45,224 bases of DNA from positions 1 to 45,224 of the forward strand of contig NZ_WTPX01000023.1 in assembly GCF_013036045.1 (NCBI RefSeq), in the 5' to 3' direction. Under the pieces are notes generated by a model. That model did no database searches, had not been told where the DNA came from, and saw only the letters and a list, made by a program, of their open reading frames with translations. How positions within the stretch are numbered: the stretch's first letter is position 1; every line of letters begins with the position of its first letter. The translations under genes and the position numbers were made by a program. Of this stretch, positions 36,489 through 45,078 are shown piece by piece. Origin of the DNA: Alienimonas chondri (GTDB taxonomy: Bacteria > Planctomycetota > Planctomycetia > Planctomycetales > Planctomycetaceae).

Positions 36489-36762
36489 GGGCAGCTTCCT
36501 GCTCGCGTCGTGCGGCTTCGAGGACGGCGTCCGCCTTCCGCATCACCTCCTCATGAGGGACGGCCTTCAACTCGCCCCGACGATACGCCTCCAACCGTCG
36601 CTCCGCTGCGCGGACGCCCTCCGCGTCCGCGGCGAGAATGCCCGGCGGGGGGGCGTCGGGCGAATCGACTGCCGCCCCTTCGACGAGCCGGCGGCCCAAC
36701 TCGACGCGGTCTTCTTCCGGCAACGCAAACGCGGCGGCTTCGATCTCGGCGAGGGTGGTCAT
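36478..36762 (-). CDS. antitoxin of the ParE pair (addiction-module component)
   Basis: The 94-residue product resembles the short 'putative addiction module component' family: 'AAFALPEEDRVELGRRLVEG' matches the LPxxERxELAxxL pattern. The C-terminal half is a charged helix ('RKADAVLEAARREQEAARAA'). It would bind and neutralise the toxin encoded downstream, and probably repress the pair. The ATG at 36762 lies 80 bases from the argJ ATG, in opposite orientation. Confidence 0.8.
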   Translation of the reverse strand: MTTLAEIEAAAFALPEEDRVELGRRLVEGAAVDSPDAPPPGILAADAEGVRAAERRLEAYRRGELKAVPHEEVMRKADAVLEAARREQEAARAA

Positions 36763-36842
36763 CGGAGAAGGCTCACGGGACGGGGCGAAGTGGGAACGTT
36801 ACTGTACCGCCGTCCCCCGACCGACCGAAGATCGAAGCTGCG

Positions 36843-38033
36843 ATGCCCGCTGAGTCCGTTCCGCTCCCCGTTGGGTTCTCCGCCGCGGGGGTGAATTGCG
36901 GCGTCAAATCCGACCCCGCGAAGCGGGATCTGGCGTTGTTCGTGTCGGATCGCCCGGCGACCGCGGCGGGGGTGTTCACTCAGAACGTGGTCGTCGGGGC
37001 GCCGGTGCAGGTCAGCCGGGAGCGCGTGCCGAGCGACGCCGCGCGAGCGGTCGTGATGAACAGCGGATGTTCGAACGTCTCGACCGGCGCCCGCGGCCTC
37101 GCCGACGCCCGCGAGATGACCGCCGCGATCGCCGCCGCGCTCGGCTGCGACGACGAGGCGGTGACGATCTGCTCGACCGGGGTGATCGGGCACTTCCTCA
37201 ACATGGACGCGATTCGCCCCGGCCTGCCGAAGCTCGCCGCGGCGCTGGGCGAGACGCCGAACGATCTGCATGCCGCCGCGGAGGGGATGCGGACCACGGA
37301 CACCTTCGCGAAACTTTCGACTCGCACCCTCCAAACGGAGCAGGGCGGCGAAGCGAGACTCAGCGGGGCGGCGAAGGGCGCCGCGATGATCGCGCCGAAC
37401 ATGGCGACGATGTTGGGCGTCGTCTTGACGGACGCCGCGGTCACGCCTTCAGACGCCGATCGATTGCTGCGGGCCGCGGTGGATCGGTCCTTTAACCGGA
37501 TCAGCGTCGACGGGCACATGTCGACCAGCGACACGGTCCTGCTGCTCGCCAACGGCGCCGCGGGGCCGTGCGATGAGGAGGCCTTCGCCGCGGCGTTGAA
37601 CGAGGTGTGCGAAGACCTCGCCACAGACATCATTCGCGACGCCGAAGGCGCGACGCATTTCGTCACCATCGACGTGACCGGGCTGCCCAGCGACGAGGAC
37701 GCCGCCACGATCGCCCGCACCGTCGCGGACAGTCCGCTGGTGAAAACGGCGATCCACGGCGCCGACCCGAACTGGGGCCGGATCAAATCGGCTGCGGGTT
37801 ACGCCGGGGTGCCGTTTGAACCGAGTCGGTTCGATCTCGACATCAACGGCCAGGCGGTTTGCCGAAGCGGGGTGCCGGTCGAGTTCGACGAGGCGACGCT
37901 CAGCGACTCGATTCGCTCCCACCGGGACTGTTCGCTCCGATTGAACTTCGGCGACGGCCCGGGGATCTGCCGGTTCTGGACCTGCGACCTGACGGCGGAG
38001 TACGTCCGTCTGAACGCCGACTACACGACGTAG
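36843..38033 (+). CDS. argJ: bifunctional ornithine acetyltransferase / N-acetylglutamate synthase
   Basis: ArgJ moves the acetyl group from N-acetylornithine to glutamate, recycling acetyl in arginine synthesis. The 396-residue product is full length: 'GFSAAGVNCGVKSDP', 'MNSGCSNVSTGARGLADARE', the autoproteolysis site Ala-Thr in 'APNMATMLGVVL', and 'ADPNWGRIKSAAGYAG' plus a C-terminal 'LRLNFGDG' strand. Whether it can use acetyl-CoA (bifunctional) is not decided by sequence alone. The ATG at 36843 fits the family start. It is separated from argC by the inserted toxin-antitoxin pair. Confidence 0.96.
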   Translation: MPAESVPLPVGFSAAGVNCGVKSDPAKRDLALFVSDRPATAAGVFTQNVVVGAPVQVSRERVPSDAARAVVMNSGCSNVSTGARGLADAREMTAAIAAALGCDDEAVTICSTGVIGHFLNMDAIRPGLPKLAAALGETPNDLHAAAEGMRTTDTFAKLSTRTLQTEQGGEARLSGAAKGAAMIAPNMATMLGVVLTDAAVTPSDADRLLRAAVDRSFNRISVDGHMSTSDTVLLLANGAAGPCDEEAFAAALNEVCEDLATDIIRDAEGATHFVTIDVTGLPSDEDAATIARTVADSPLVKTAIHGADPNWGRIKSAAGYAGVPFEPSRFDLDINGQAVCRSGVPVEFDEATLSDSIRSHRDCSLRLNFGDGPGICRFWTCDLTAEYVRLNADYTT

Positions 38034-38125
38034 TCGCGCTGCTCCTGCTCGCGCTCGTCGAGTGCTGCGGGAGCGAGAGATCCGTCTCATCGGAGGATGC
38101 CGACGAGACCTTTTGGGCCGCGATG

Positions 38126-38160
38126 TTACACTCCCTCGCTTCGCTCCGCCCCACGGAAGG
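38126..38160 (+). promoter_or_regulatory. putA promoter and ribosome site
   Basis: TTACACT at 38126-38132 is a -10-like box. It lies downstream of the ATG at 38097 in the same frame, which therefore cannot be the main start if the box is real. GGAAGG at 38155-38160 is a possible ribosome site 11 bases before the TTG at 38172. Confidence 0.4.
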
Positions 38161-38171
38161 TACAACCCGCT

Positions 38172-41100
38172 TTGGCGATCGCCACGCCTCCTGCTCCAGA
38201 AGCCCCAGCCTCCGCCGTTCGGCCCGACCGACCGGACGCCGTCGCTGCGCTCGATCTCGACGCCCTCGATGCGGCCGCGATCCGCACCGCGACCGCTCAC
38301 TGGACGCGGCGGGGACGGCGGGGGGCGTCGATGTTCTCCAAGCGGTTCTGGGACGACCGCCTGATGGAGTGGGCGATGGGGGACGAAGCCCTCAAGGTGC
38401 AGGCGTTCCGCTTTGTCGACGTGCTGCCCACGCTCCGCACGCACCGGGCGGTCACGAAGCATCTCCGGGAATACTTCACGGACGTCTCCCGGCTGCCGGC
38501 CCCGGCTCGGCTGGCCCTCAACGGCGACCCGAACAGCATGGTCGGCAAAGCGCTGGCGGTGGGCGCTCGCTGGAACGCCCGCCAGATGGCCGAACGGTTC
38601 ATCGCCGGGGAGACCGTCCCGGAGGTGTTGAAGACGGTTCGCCAACTGCGGCGCGAAGGCTTCGCCTTCACGCTCGACCTGCTGGGCGAAGCGGTGGTCT
38701 CCGACATCGAGGCCGACCAGTATCAGCAGCAGTACCTCGATCTGATCGAAGGTCTCTCCGAGGCCGTCAACGCCTGGCCGGAGAACGAACCGACCGATAC
38801 CGACCACGTCGGTCCGATTCCGCGGGTGAACGTCTCGCTGAAGCTCTCGGCGTTGTTTCCGCGGTTCAATCCGGCGGATCCGTCGGGCACCTACGACGGC
38901 GTCACGGAGCGTCTCCGCCCGATTCTGCGGCTGGCGAAGGAACGTGGGGCGTTCGTGAACTTCGACATGGAGCAGTACGACTTCAAAGCGATCACGCTGG
39001 AGATCGCCAAACGGGTGCTGATCGAAGAGGAGTTCCGCGACTGGCCGGACGCCGGTTTGGTCATTCAGGCGTACCTCCGCGATGCGGAGCAGGATCTGGA
39101 AGATCTGAATCGCTGGGCGAACGACCGCGGCACGCCGATCACCGTGCGGCTGGTGAAGGGCGCCTACTGGGACTACGAAACCGTCACCGCCGCGGCCCGC
39201 GGCTGGCCGGTGCCGGTCTACACGCGGAAGCCGGACAGCGACGCCTGCTTTGAGCGGTGCACGCGGTTCCTGATGGCGAACCACGAGACGCTTCGCCCGG
39301 CGATCGCCTCGCATAACCTCCGCAGCCTCGCCCACGCCGAAGCCGTTGCCGAGGCGCTCGAGGTGCCGGACGGCGCCTGGGAGGTGCAGATGCTGTACGG
39401 CATGGCGGGGGAGCAGGCCGAATTGCTCCGCGACGCCGGCCGCCGCGTCCGCATCTACACGCCGTTCGGGGAGCCGATCCCCGGGATGGCGTATCTCGTC
39501 CGCCGATTGCTTGAAAACAGTTCGAACGATTCGTTCGTCCGCCACGCCCACGACCCCGACGCCGACCCCGCCGAACTGTTCATGAATCCCGTCACCGCCG
39601 GCGACGCCGAACCCCCCGAACAGCTTGAAACGAACCCGCCGCACGGCGGCTTCGCCAACGAACCGCTGACCGACTTCGCGATTGCGGAGAACCGCGACGC
39701 GATGCTCGCCGCGCTTGAGCAGGTCGAAGGGGAACTGGGCGGGGAGTACTCACTGGTGATCGACGGCCGCAGCGTGCAGCCGAACCTGAACCTCGTCTCC
39801 CGCGATCCGGCCGACGGCGTGACGGTCATCGGCAAGGCGCCCGCGGCCACCCCCCGCGACGCGGACTCCGCCGTCGCCGCGGCGAAGAAGGCGTTCCCGG
39901 CTTGGATGCGCACCGGCCCCGAGCATCGCTGCGAATACCTCGAACTCGCCGCGGACGGCCTGCGGCACCGCCGGTTCGAGCTGTCCGCCTGGATCGTCCG
40001 CGAGGTCGGCAAGAGCTGGGGCGAGGCCGATGCGGACGTCGCCGAGGCGATCGACTTCCTCAACTACTACGCCCAGCAGATGCGGGATCTCGCCGCGGGC
40101 CGCGTCGTCGACGTGCCCGGCGAGCACAACGTGCTGAGCTATCGCCCCCGGGGCGTCGCGGTGGTCATCGCGCCGTGGAACTTCCCCCTCGCGATCCTGA
40201 CCGGCATGACGGCCGCCGCGCTGGTGACCGGCAACACCGTCGTGATGAAGCCGGCGGAGCAAAGCCCCGTCATCGGCGCCTTGCTGATGGACGTGCTGCG
40301 GGACGCGGGCATTCCGGACGGCGTGGTGAACTATCTGCCCGGCGACGGCGAACTGATCGGCCCGCCGCTGGTCAAGCACCCGGACGTCTCCCTCGTCGCC
40401 TTCACCGGCAGCCGCGAGGTCGGTCTGAGCATCAACGCCGAGGCCGCGAAGACTCCTCCGGGTCAGGATCACGTCAAAACCGTCCTCGCGGAGATGGGCG
40501 GCAAGAATGCGGTGATCGTCGACGCCGACGCCGACCTCGACGAAGCCGTTCTCGGCGTGCTGCACAGCGCGTTCGATTACGCCGGCCAGAAGTGCAGCGC
40601 GTGCAGTCGCGCCGTCGTGTTGGCCGACTGCCACGATGAGTTCATGAAACGGCTCAAAGGGGCCGTCGAGAGCTTGGAAATCGGCGAGCCGAAGCGCCCC
40701 GGCGTGCAGGTCGGCCCGGTGATCGATGCGGACTCCAAGGCCCGCATCGAGAAGGCTCTGAAGAACCTTGGCGAGGAGGTCGAATTGGCCGCGACGCTCG
40801 ACTTGTCGGACTTCGATCTGCCCGCCAAGGGGCACTACGTCCCCCCGCGCGTCTTCACCGGCGTGACGCAAGATGATCCGTTGGCGAACGACGAACTCTT
40901 CGGCCCGGTGCTGGCGGTCCTCAAGGTGAAGACCTTCGCCGAGGCGATCGAGGTGGCGAACGCGACCGACTACGCCCTGACCGCCGGCGTGTTCAGCCGC
41001 TCGCCGGAGAACCTCGAAACCGCCCGTCGCGAGTTAGTCGCCGGGAATATCTACCTGAACCGGGGATGCACCGGAGCGTTGGTCAACCGGCAGCCGTTCG

Positions 41101-41252
41101 GCGGTTACAAGCTGTCCGGCGTCGGCACGAAAGCCGGCGGGCCGGACTACCTGCACCAGTTCCTCGTCCCGGTCAACGTGACGGAGAACACCATGCGACG
41201 CGGCTTCGCCCCCGGCGCCGCAAAGCCGTCCGCCCCCCAGAAGGGCGAGTGA
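38172..41252 (+). CDS. putA: bifunctional proline dehydrogenase / P5C dehydrogenase
   Basis: PutA oxidises proline to glutamate in two steps: FAD proline dehydrogenase, then NAD P5C dehydrogenase. From the TTG at 38172 it has 1026 residues: PRODH barrel in the N-terminal half ('VSLKLSALFPRFN', 'FVNFDMEQYDFKAITLEI', 'VRLVKGAYWDYE') and an aldehyde dehydrogenase in the C-terminal half ('VVIAPWNFPLAILTGMTAAA', catalytic Glu in 'EMGGKNAVIVD', catalytic Cys in 'AGQKCSACSRAVV'). No ribbon-helix-helix domain, so it is bifunctional and not a repressor. The start is uncertain; the ATG at 38097 adds 25 poorly protein-like residues and overlaps a promoter box. It links to proA and gdhA in glutamate metabolism. 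Confidence 0.93.
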   Translation: MAIATPPAPEAPASAVRPDRPDAVAALDLDALDAAAIRTATAHWTRRGRRGASMFSKRFWDDRLMEWAMGDEALKVQAFRFVDVLPTLRTHRAVTKHLREYFTDVSRLPAPARLALNGDPNSMVGKALAVGARWNARQMAERFIAGETVPEVLKTVRQLRREGFAFTLDLLGEAVVSDIEADQYQQQYLDLIEGLSEAVNAWPENEPTDTDHVGPIPRVNVSLKLSALFPRFNPADPSGTYDGVTERLRPILRLAKERGAFVNFDMEQYDFKAITLEIAKRVLIEEEFRDWPDAGLVIQAYLRDAEQDLEDLNRWANDRGTPITVRLVKGAYWDYETVTAAARGWPVPVYTRKPDSDACFERCTRFLMANHETLRPAIASHNLRSLAHAEAVAEALEVPDGAWEVQMLYGMAGEQAELLRDAGRRVRIYTPFGEPIPGMAYLVRRLLENSSNDSFVRHAHDPDADPAELFMNPVTAGDAEPPEQLETNPPHGGFANEPLTDFAIAENRDAMLAALEQVEGELGGEYSLVIDGRSVQPNLNLVSRDPADGVTVIGKAPAATPRDADSAVAAAKKAFPAWMRTGPEHRCEYLELAADGLRHRRFELSAWIVREVGKSWGEADADVAEAIDFLNYYAQQMRDLAAGRVVDVPGEHNVLSYRPRGVAVVIAPWNFPLAILTGMTAAALVTGNTVVMKPAEQSPVIGALLMDVLRDAGIPDGVVNYLPGDGELIGPPLVKHPDVSLVAFTGSREVGLSINAEAAKTPPGQDHVKTVLAEMGGKNAVIVDADADLDEAVLGVLHSAFDYAGQKCSACSRAVVLADCHDEFMKRLKGAVESLEIGEPKRPGVQVGPVIDADSKARIEKALKNLGEEVELAATLDLSDFDLPAKGHYVPPRVFTGVTQDDPLANDELFGPVLAVLKVKTFAEAIEVANATDYALTAGVFSRSPENLETARRELVAGNIYLNRGCTGALVNRQPFGGYKLSGVGTKAGGPDYLHQFLVPVNVTENTMRRGFAPGAAKPSAPQKGE

Positions 41253-41259
41253 GCGAACC

Positions 41260-41294
41260 CCTCCAGGCCGGACGCATGCGTCCGGCTTGGGAGG
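41260..41294. other. perfect 20-base palindrome with outer stem
   Basis: GCCGGACGCATGCGTCCGGC (41267-41286) is an exact palindrome; outside it CCTCC (41260-41264) can pair with GGAGG (41290-41294). No T run follows. It lies just after putA and 40 bases before the epimerase gene. Confidence 0.6.
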
Positions 41295-41334
41295 TGGCTA
41301 CGGTGACGCGGTTCGCCCATTCGGAACCGCCGTT

Positions 41335-42534
41335 ATGTTCGCCCGATCATTTCTCGCCGCCGTGTCCTTCGCAGCGGCTGTCTCCCCAGCGCCCGCCCAG
41401 ACCGTGACCTCCGAACCCGCCGACGCCTTCCGCGTCTACACGCTGGACGGCGGCGCCGGGGTGACGGTCAAGGTGACGAATTACGGCGCTCGCATCCTCT
41501 CGATCGATTGCCCGGACCGGGAGGGGAACCGAACGAACGTTGCCCTCGGCCACGGGCCGGAGTTGTCGGACTGGATCGACGACGTGCAGAGCGGGCGGAA
41601 TCCGTACTTCGGGGCCGTCGTCGGCCGCTACGGCAACCGCATCGCCGGGGCGACGTTCGAGTTGGACGGCAAGAGCTACGAGTTGCCCGCGAACAACGGC
41701 CTGAACAGCCTGCACGGCGGCGACGTCGGATTTGATTCAGTCCGGTGGGAGACGATCCTTTCTCAAGACCCCCGCCGCCCCGGGAAACGCTCTGACGACT
41801 ACGGTGCCCTCCTCAAAATGGAGATGCCGCCGGTGGCCGGCAACACCGTCGCCTTCCGCTACGTCAGTCCCGACGGCGAGGAAGGCTATCCCGGCGAACT
41901 GACCGCAATCGTCGTCTACGGCCTTTTTGGAGACACGCTGACAGTCCATTACGGCGCACAGACCACCAAACCCACCCCGGTGAACCTCACCCAACACACC
42001 TACTTCAACTTGAAGGGGGAGGGTGCCGGCGACGTGCTCGGGCATGAACTGACGCTGAACGCCGATCGTTTCACCCCCGTCGACGACACGCTGATTCCCA
42101 CCGGCGAACTGGCCCCGGTCGAGGGGACGCCGTTCGACTTCCGGGCGGCGACGCCGATCGGGGGACGCATCGACGCCGAAAACGAACAACTTGAAATCGG
42201 CGGTGGCTACGACCACAACCTCGTGTTGAACCGCGGCGATGCGGGAGCGGAGGAACCGACCCTCGCGGCCCGCGTCCATGAACCGCTGACCGGTCGAATC
42301 TTAGAGGTGAGGACGACCGAACCCGGCGTACAGCTCTACACCGGCAACTTCCTCAACGGCTCGATCGTCGGCACGTCCGGCCGGCCGTACACGAAGCGGG
42401 GGGCCTTCTGTCTGGAGACGCAGCACTTCCCGGACAGCCCCAATCAGCCGGCCTTCCCGTCCACGATCCTGCGGCCCGGCGAGACGATGCGAAGCACGAC
42501 GACCTTCCGCTTCACCACCGACGCCGCGGAGTGA
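41335..42534 (+). CDS. galM: secreted aldose 1-epimerase
   Basis: The epimerase interconverts alpha and beta anomers of aldoses. The 399-residue product has a signal peptide (MFARSFLAAVSFAAAVSPAP) and is therefore probably periplasmic. Family motifs are 'GAVVGRYGNRIAGATFELDG', 'NNGLNSLHGGDVGFDSVRW', 'TQHTYFNLKGEGAGDVLGHE', 'GYDHNLVL' and 'CLETQHFPDSPNQPAFPSTI', including the His and Glu of the active site. The ATG at 41335 follows the usual start; a GTG-type extension to 41287 is not protein-like. Its end faces dnaB across a hairpin. Confidence 0.95.
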   Translation: MFARSFLAAVSFAAAVSPAPAQTVTSEPADAFRVYTLDGGAGVTVKVTNYGARILSIDCPDREGNRTNVALGHGPELSDWIDDVQSGRNPYFGAVVGRYGNRIAGATFELDGKSYELPANNGLNSLHGGDVGFDSVRWETILSQDPRRPGKRSDDYGALLKMEMPPVAGNTVAFRYVSPDGEEGYPGELTAIVVYGLFGDTLTVHYGAQTTKPTPVNLTQHTYFNLKGEGAGDVLGHELTLNADRFTPVDDTLIPTGELAPVEGTPFDFRAATPIGGRIDAENEQLEIGGGYDHNLVLNRGDAGAEEPTLAARVHEPLTGRILEVRTTEPGVQLYTGNFLNGSIVGTSGRPYTKRGAFCLETQHFPDSPNQPAFPSTILRPGETMRSTTTFRFTTDAAE

Positions 42535-42568
42535 GCTGCGACGTGGGTTGCGGAGCCCGCGTCGCAGC
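42535..42568. terminator. bidirectional hairpin between galM and dnaB
   Basis: Arms 42535-42547 and 42556-42568 match at 12 of 13 positions around an 8-base loop. They start directly after the galM stop and end 3 bases before the dnaB stop, filling the whole gap. No T run on either strand. Confidence 0.7.
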
Positions 42569-42571
42569 CGC

Positions 42572-44041
42572 TCAGAACCCTTCGCTGACCGCGTAGTCCG
42601 GGCCCGCGGTGCCGGCGTAGTCTTCGAACCGCATGCACTCCGCCCGCCACGTGAGGGTGACGATGCCGGTGGGGCCGCTGCGGTGCTTGGCGATCACGAT
42701 CTCCGCTTCGCCCGGGCGATCCTCCGCGTCGTACATCTCCGGGCGGTGCAGGAAGGCGATGAGGTCGGCGTCCTGCTCGATGGCGCCGGACTCACGCAGG
42801 TCCGCCAACCGAGGCCGTTTGTCCTCGCGGAGTTCGACACCGCGGTTCAACTGAGCCAACGCGATCACGGGGATGTCCAGTTCCTTGGCGATGAACTTCA
42901 GTCGCCGGGAGATGAACGCGATCTGCTGCTCGCGGGGCACCTTCTTGTCCTCCGGCTCCACGAGCTGGAGGTAGTCGACGATGATGATGCCCAGGTCGCT
43001 CTGACGCTTCAGCCGTCGTGCGATCGCGGCGATCTGGGAGACCGTCCGGCCCGGCTTGTCGTCGATAAACAGCGGCATCTCGTTCAATTCGCCGCTGGCG
43101 ACCATCAGGCGATGGCGCTCCGCATCGTCGAAGTCCGCGGCCCGCAGCTTGTGCCCGTTGACCCGGGCCCGGATGCAGAGGAATCGCTCCGCGAGTTCCA
43201 GCTTGCTCTGCTCCAGGCTGAATAACAGCACGCCCTTGCCGGTCTTGTCCGCGATCGCCTCGGCGAAGTTACAGACCAGCGCCGTCTTTCCCATCGAAGG
43301 ACGGGCGGCGAGGATGATCAACTCGGCAGGCTGGAAGCCGTTCGTCTTCTGATCGAGGTCGAGGAAGCCGGTCGGCAGGCCGGTGGCGTCGCCGTCGCTG
43401 TTGGCCCGCTCCTCGATCCGGTCCCACGCCATCTGGAGGATCTGATCGATGGCGATTTTCTCGCCGCCGTCCTGCGATTCGGAGATCGCGAAGATCTTCT
43501 GCTCCGCCGAATCGAGCACCTCCTGCACCGGGCGGGAGGAGTCGTAGCACTCCGTCAGCACGTCGGTGCAGGCGTAGATCAGGCTCCGCTGGACCGCCTT
43601 CTCGCGGACGATCTCCGCGTAGTACTTCGCGTGAGCCGCGTGCGGGACGCTGGCGCATACTTCGTCGAGGTAAACCAGCCCCCCGGCCTCCTCCAGCATG
43701 CCCGTCTGAGCAAGCTTGTCGGCGACGGTGACGAGGTCGATCCCGCGAGCGCCGCTCTCAGACAGCTTGAGGATCGCCTCGTAAATCGCCCGGTGGCGAT
43801 CGCTGTAGAAGTGGTCTGCGGTGAGGAACTCGGCGACGTCGTCGATTGCCTCGTTCATCACCAGCAGACTGCCCAGTACGCCGCGTTCGGCGTCCAGGTT
43901 CTGCGGCGGCAGGGCGCCGGTGCGGTCGATCCCGGCCGACCCCTCGCCGCCTTTCTTCCGCTTCGAAAGACCGCGACCCTCGCTCCGACCGCTGTCCGGG
44001 GCGTCCCAGGGGGCGGGGGCGGAATCGAAGCGATCGGACAT
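42572..44041 (-). CDS. dnaB: replicative DNA helicase DnaB
   Basis: DnaB unwinds DNA at the replication fork. The 489-residue product has the N-terminal primase-interacting domain ('PPQNLDAERGVLGSLLVMNE', 'HFYSDRHRAIYEAILKLSES'), the linker, and a RecA-like core with Walker A ARPSMGKTAL, 'LLFSLEQSKLELAERFL', 'IIIVDYLQLV' and 'LAQLNRGVELREDKRPRLAD'. It is full length; the first 45 residues form a charged extension. The ATG at 44041 was chosen because the frame to 44266 covers the upstream gene's promoter region and is not conserved. TAGAAC 55 bases upstream may be its -10. It is the last gene of ssb-rplI-(DUF7660)-dnaB. Confidence 0.97.
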   Translation of the reverse strand: MSDRFDSAPAPWDAPDSGRSEGRGLSKRKKGGEGSAGIDRTGALPPQNLDAERGVLGSLLVMNEAIDDVAEFLTADHFYSDRHRAIYEAILKLSESGARGIDLVTVADKLAQTGMLEEAGGLVYLDEVCASVPHAAHAKYYAEIVREKAVQRSLIYACTDVLTECYDSSRPVQEVLDSAEQKIFAISESQDGGEKIAIDQILQMAWDRIEERANSDGDATGLPTGFLDLDQKTNGFQPAELIILAARPSMGKTALVCNFAEAIADKTGKGVLLFSLEQSKLELAERFLCIRARVNGHKLRAADFDDAERHRLMVASGELNEMPLFIDDKPGRTVSQIAAIARRLKRQSDLGIIIVDYLQLVEPEDKKVPREQQIAFISRRLKFIAKELDIPVIALAQLNRGVELREDKRPRLADLRESGAIEQDADLIAFLHRPEMYDAEDRPGEAEIVIAKHRSGPTGIVTLTWRAECMRFEDYAGTAGPDYAVSEGF

Positions 44042-44092
44042 CAGAGCGGGAAGTCCTGTGGGGAGGCGGGCGAACGACCCGGGGAACGGGTC

Positions 44093-44104
44093 ATTCGTTC
44101 TAGG
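44093..44104 (-). promoter_or_regulatory. -10-like CCTAGAACGAAT motif of dnaB
   Basis: Identical to 93-104 over 12 bases and nearly so to 12517-12526. TAGAAC would give a dnaB leader of about 49 bases. Confidence 0.4.
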
Positions 44105-44201
44105 TCGGTCATCGACCGGCGGGAACGCAAGTTCACTGCCGCCGATCGACCGGAACCGGCGATCCGCCTGTACGACCGCGCCAATCCGCGCCGCCGCGGC
44201 G

Positions 44202-44477
44202 TCACTCGTAATGCGCGGCCGTCGAGACCAACCGTGCGAAGAGCGCCCACGACGGCGATTCGACATCGCTGCATACGCCGTTCTTCACCCAACCGGGGGC
44301 GTCGTGGGCGATGGCGGCGAAGGCTTCGAGGAACGATTCGAGCGTGACGTTCTCCCACTCATCCGGTCGCACTTCCAAGTCGCCTCTGAGTCGCTGAAGA
44401 AACTCCGCGAACTCCGCCCGAGACCGCACCCCCTCAGGATGCGGCAGGGACGACGAACCTGATGACGCGACCGCCAT
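44202..44477 (-). CDS. DUF7660-like small protein
   Basis: The 91-residue product fits a small cytoplasmic family: 'VRSRAEFAEFLQRLRGDLEV', 'EWENVTLESFLEAFAAIAHD', and a Pro-Ser-Trp end 'SPSWALFARLVSTAAHYE'. The motif order matches what I know of DUF7660. Function unknown. It starts 2 bases after the rplI stop, so it is co-transcribed with rplI. Confidence 0.7.
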   Translation of the reverse strand: MAVASSGSSSLPHPEGVRSRAEFAEFLQRLRGDLEVRPDEWENVTLESFLEAFAAIAHDAPGWVKNGVCSDVESPSWALFARLVSTAAHYE

Positions 44478-44479
44478 CG

Positions 44480-45004
44480 TCAGCCCTTGGCAGCGCCCGG
44501 GACGACCCAGACCTTCACGTCGGCCTTGGCCTTCTCGTGCAATTCGATCTTCACGGTGTACATACCGAGTTCCTTCAGCGGACCCTCGAGCTTCACCTGA
44601 TCCGGCTCGACGTTAAAGCTGGCCGCCTTCAGTGCCTTGGAGATGTCCGTCTGCACGATCGAGCCGTACAGGTGGCCTTCCTCGTTGGCGTTGGCTTCGA
44701 GGGTCACGGAGTACCGGCCCAGCGAATCCGCGGTCGTCTTGAGGGTCTTGAGGCGTTCGCCTTCGATCTGGCCGATGCGTTCCTGGTGCTTGGCCACCTG
44801 CCGCCGGTTGTTCTCCGTGGCGATCGTGGCCAGCCCCATCGGCAACAGGTAGTTGCGGGCGTAGCCGGGACGAACGCGGACGATCTCGCCGCGGTTGCCC
44901 TGACCGACGATCGGTTCGGCGAGCAGCACTTCGACGAAGGAGTTGCTGGAACCGCCGACACCTCGGCGGGAAGTGCGGGCGCGCGTCTTGTTGGGGGCGG
45001 TCAT
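44480..45004 (-). CDS. rplI: 50S ribosomal protein L9
   Basis: The 174-residue product has an N-terminal L9 domain ('RGEIVRVRPGYARNYLLPMG', then a charged helix 'ENNRRQVAKHQERIGQIEGE'), the long central helix, and a C-terminal globular domain ('GHLYGSIVQTDISKALKAAS'). The N-terminal extension of about 25 residues (MTAPNKTRARTSRRGVGG) is longer than in most bacteria. The ATG at 45004 fits; a further ATG at 45064 is upstream in a low-quality stretch. L9 follows ssb on the same strand, as in the classical rpsF-ssb-rpsR-rplI-dnaB group; rpsR is not between them here. Confidence 0.95.
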   Translation of the reverse strand: MTAPNKTRARTSRRGVGGSSNSFVEVLLAEPIVGQGNRGEIVRVRPGYARNYLLPMGLATIATENNRRQVAKHQERIGQIEGERLKTLKTTADSLGRYSVTLEANANEEGHLYGSIVQTDISKALKAASFNVEPDQVKLEGPLKELGMYTVKIELHEKAKADVKVWVVPGAAKG

Positions 45005-45078
45005 CGGGGCGTCAGCGGAAAACGGGTGAGTCGTTGATCGGGAAGGGCGAGGCGGTTCGGGCAAACCGCGTCGACCGG

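Noticed and set aside
37449-39644. A 731-codon open frame opposite argJ and putA
   Set aside because: It crosses two unrelated real genes and has no recognisable domain.
38172-41252. Trifunctional PutA with an N-terminal DNA-binding domain
   Set aside because: The N-terminus lacks a ribbon-helix-helix pattern; PRODH begins within about 40 residues.
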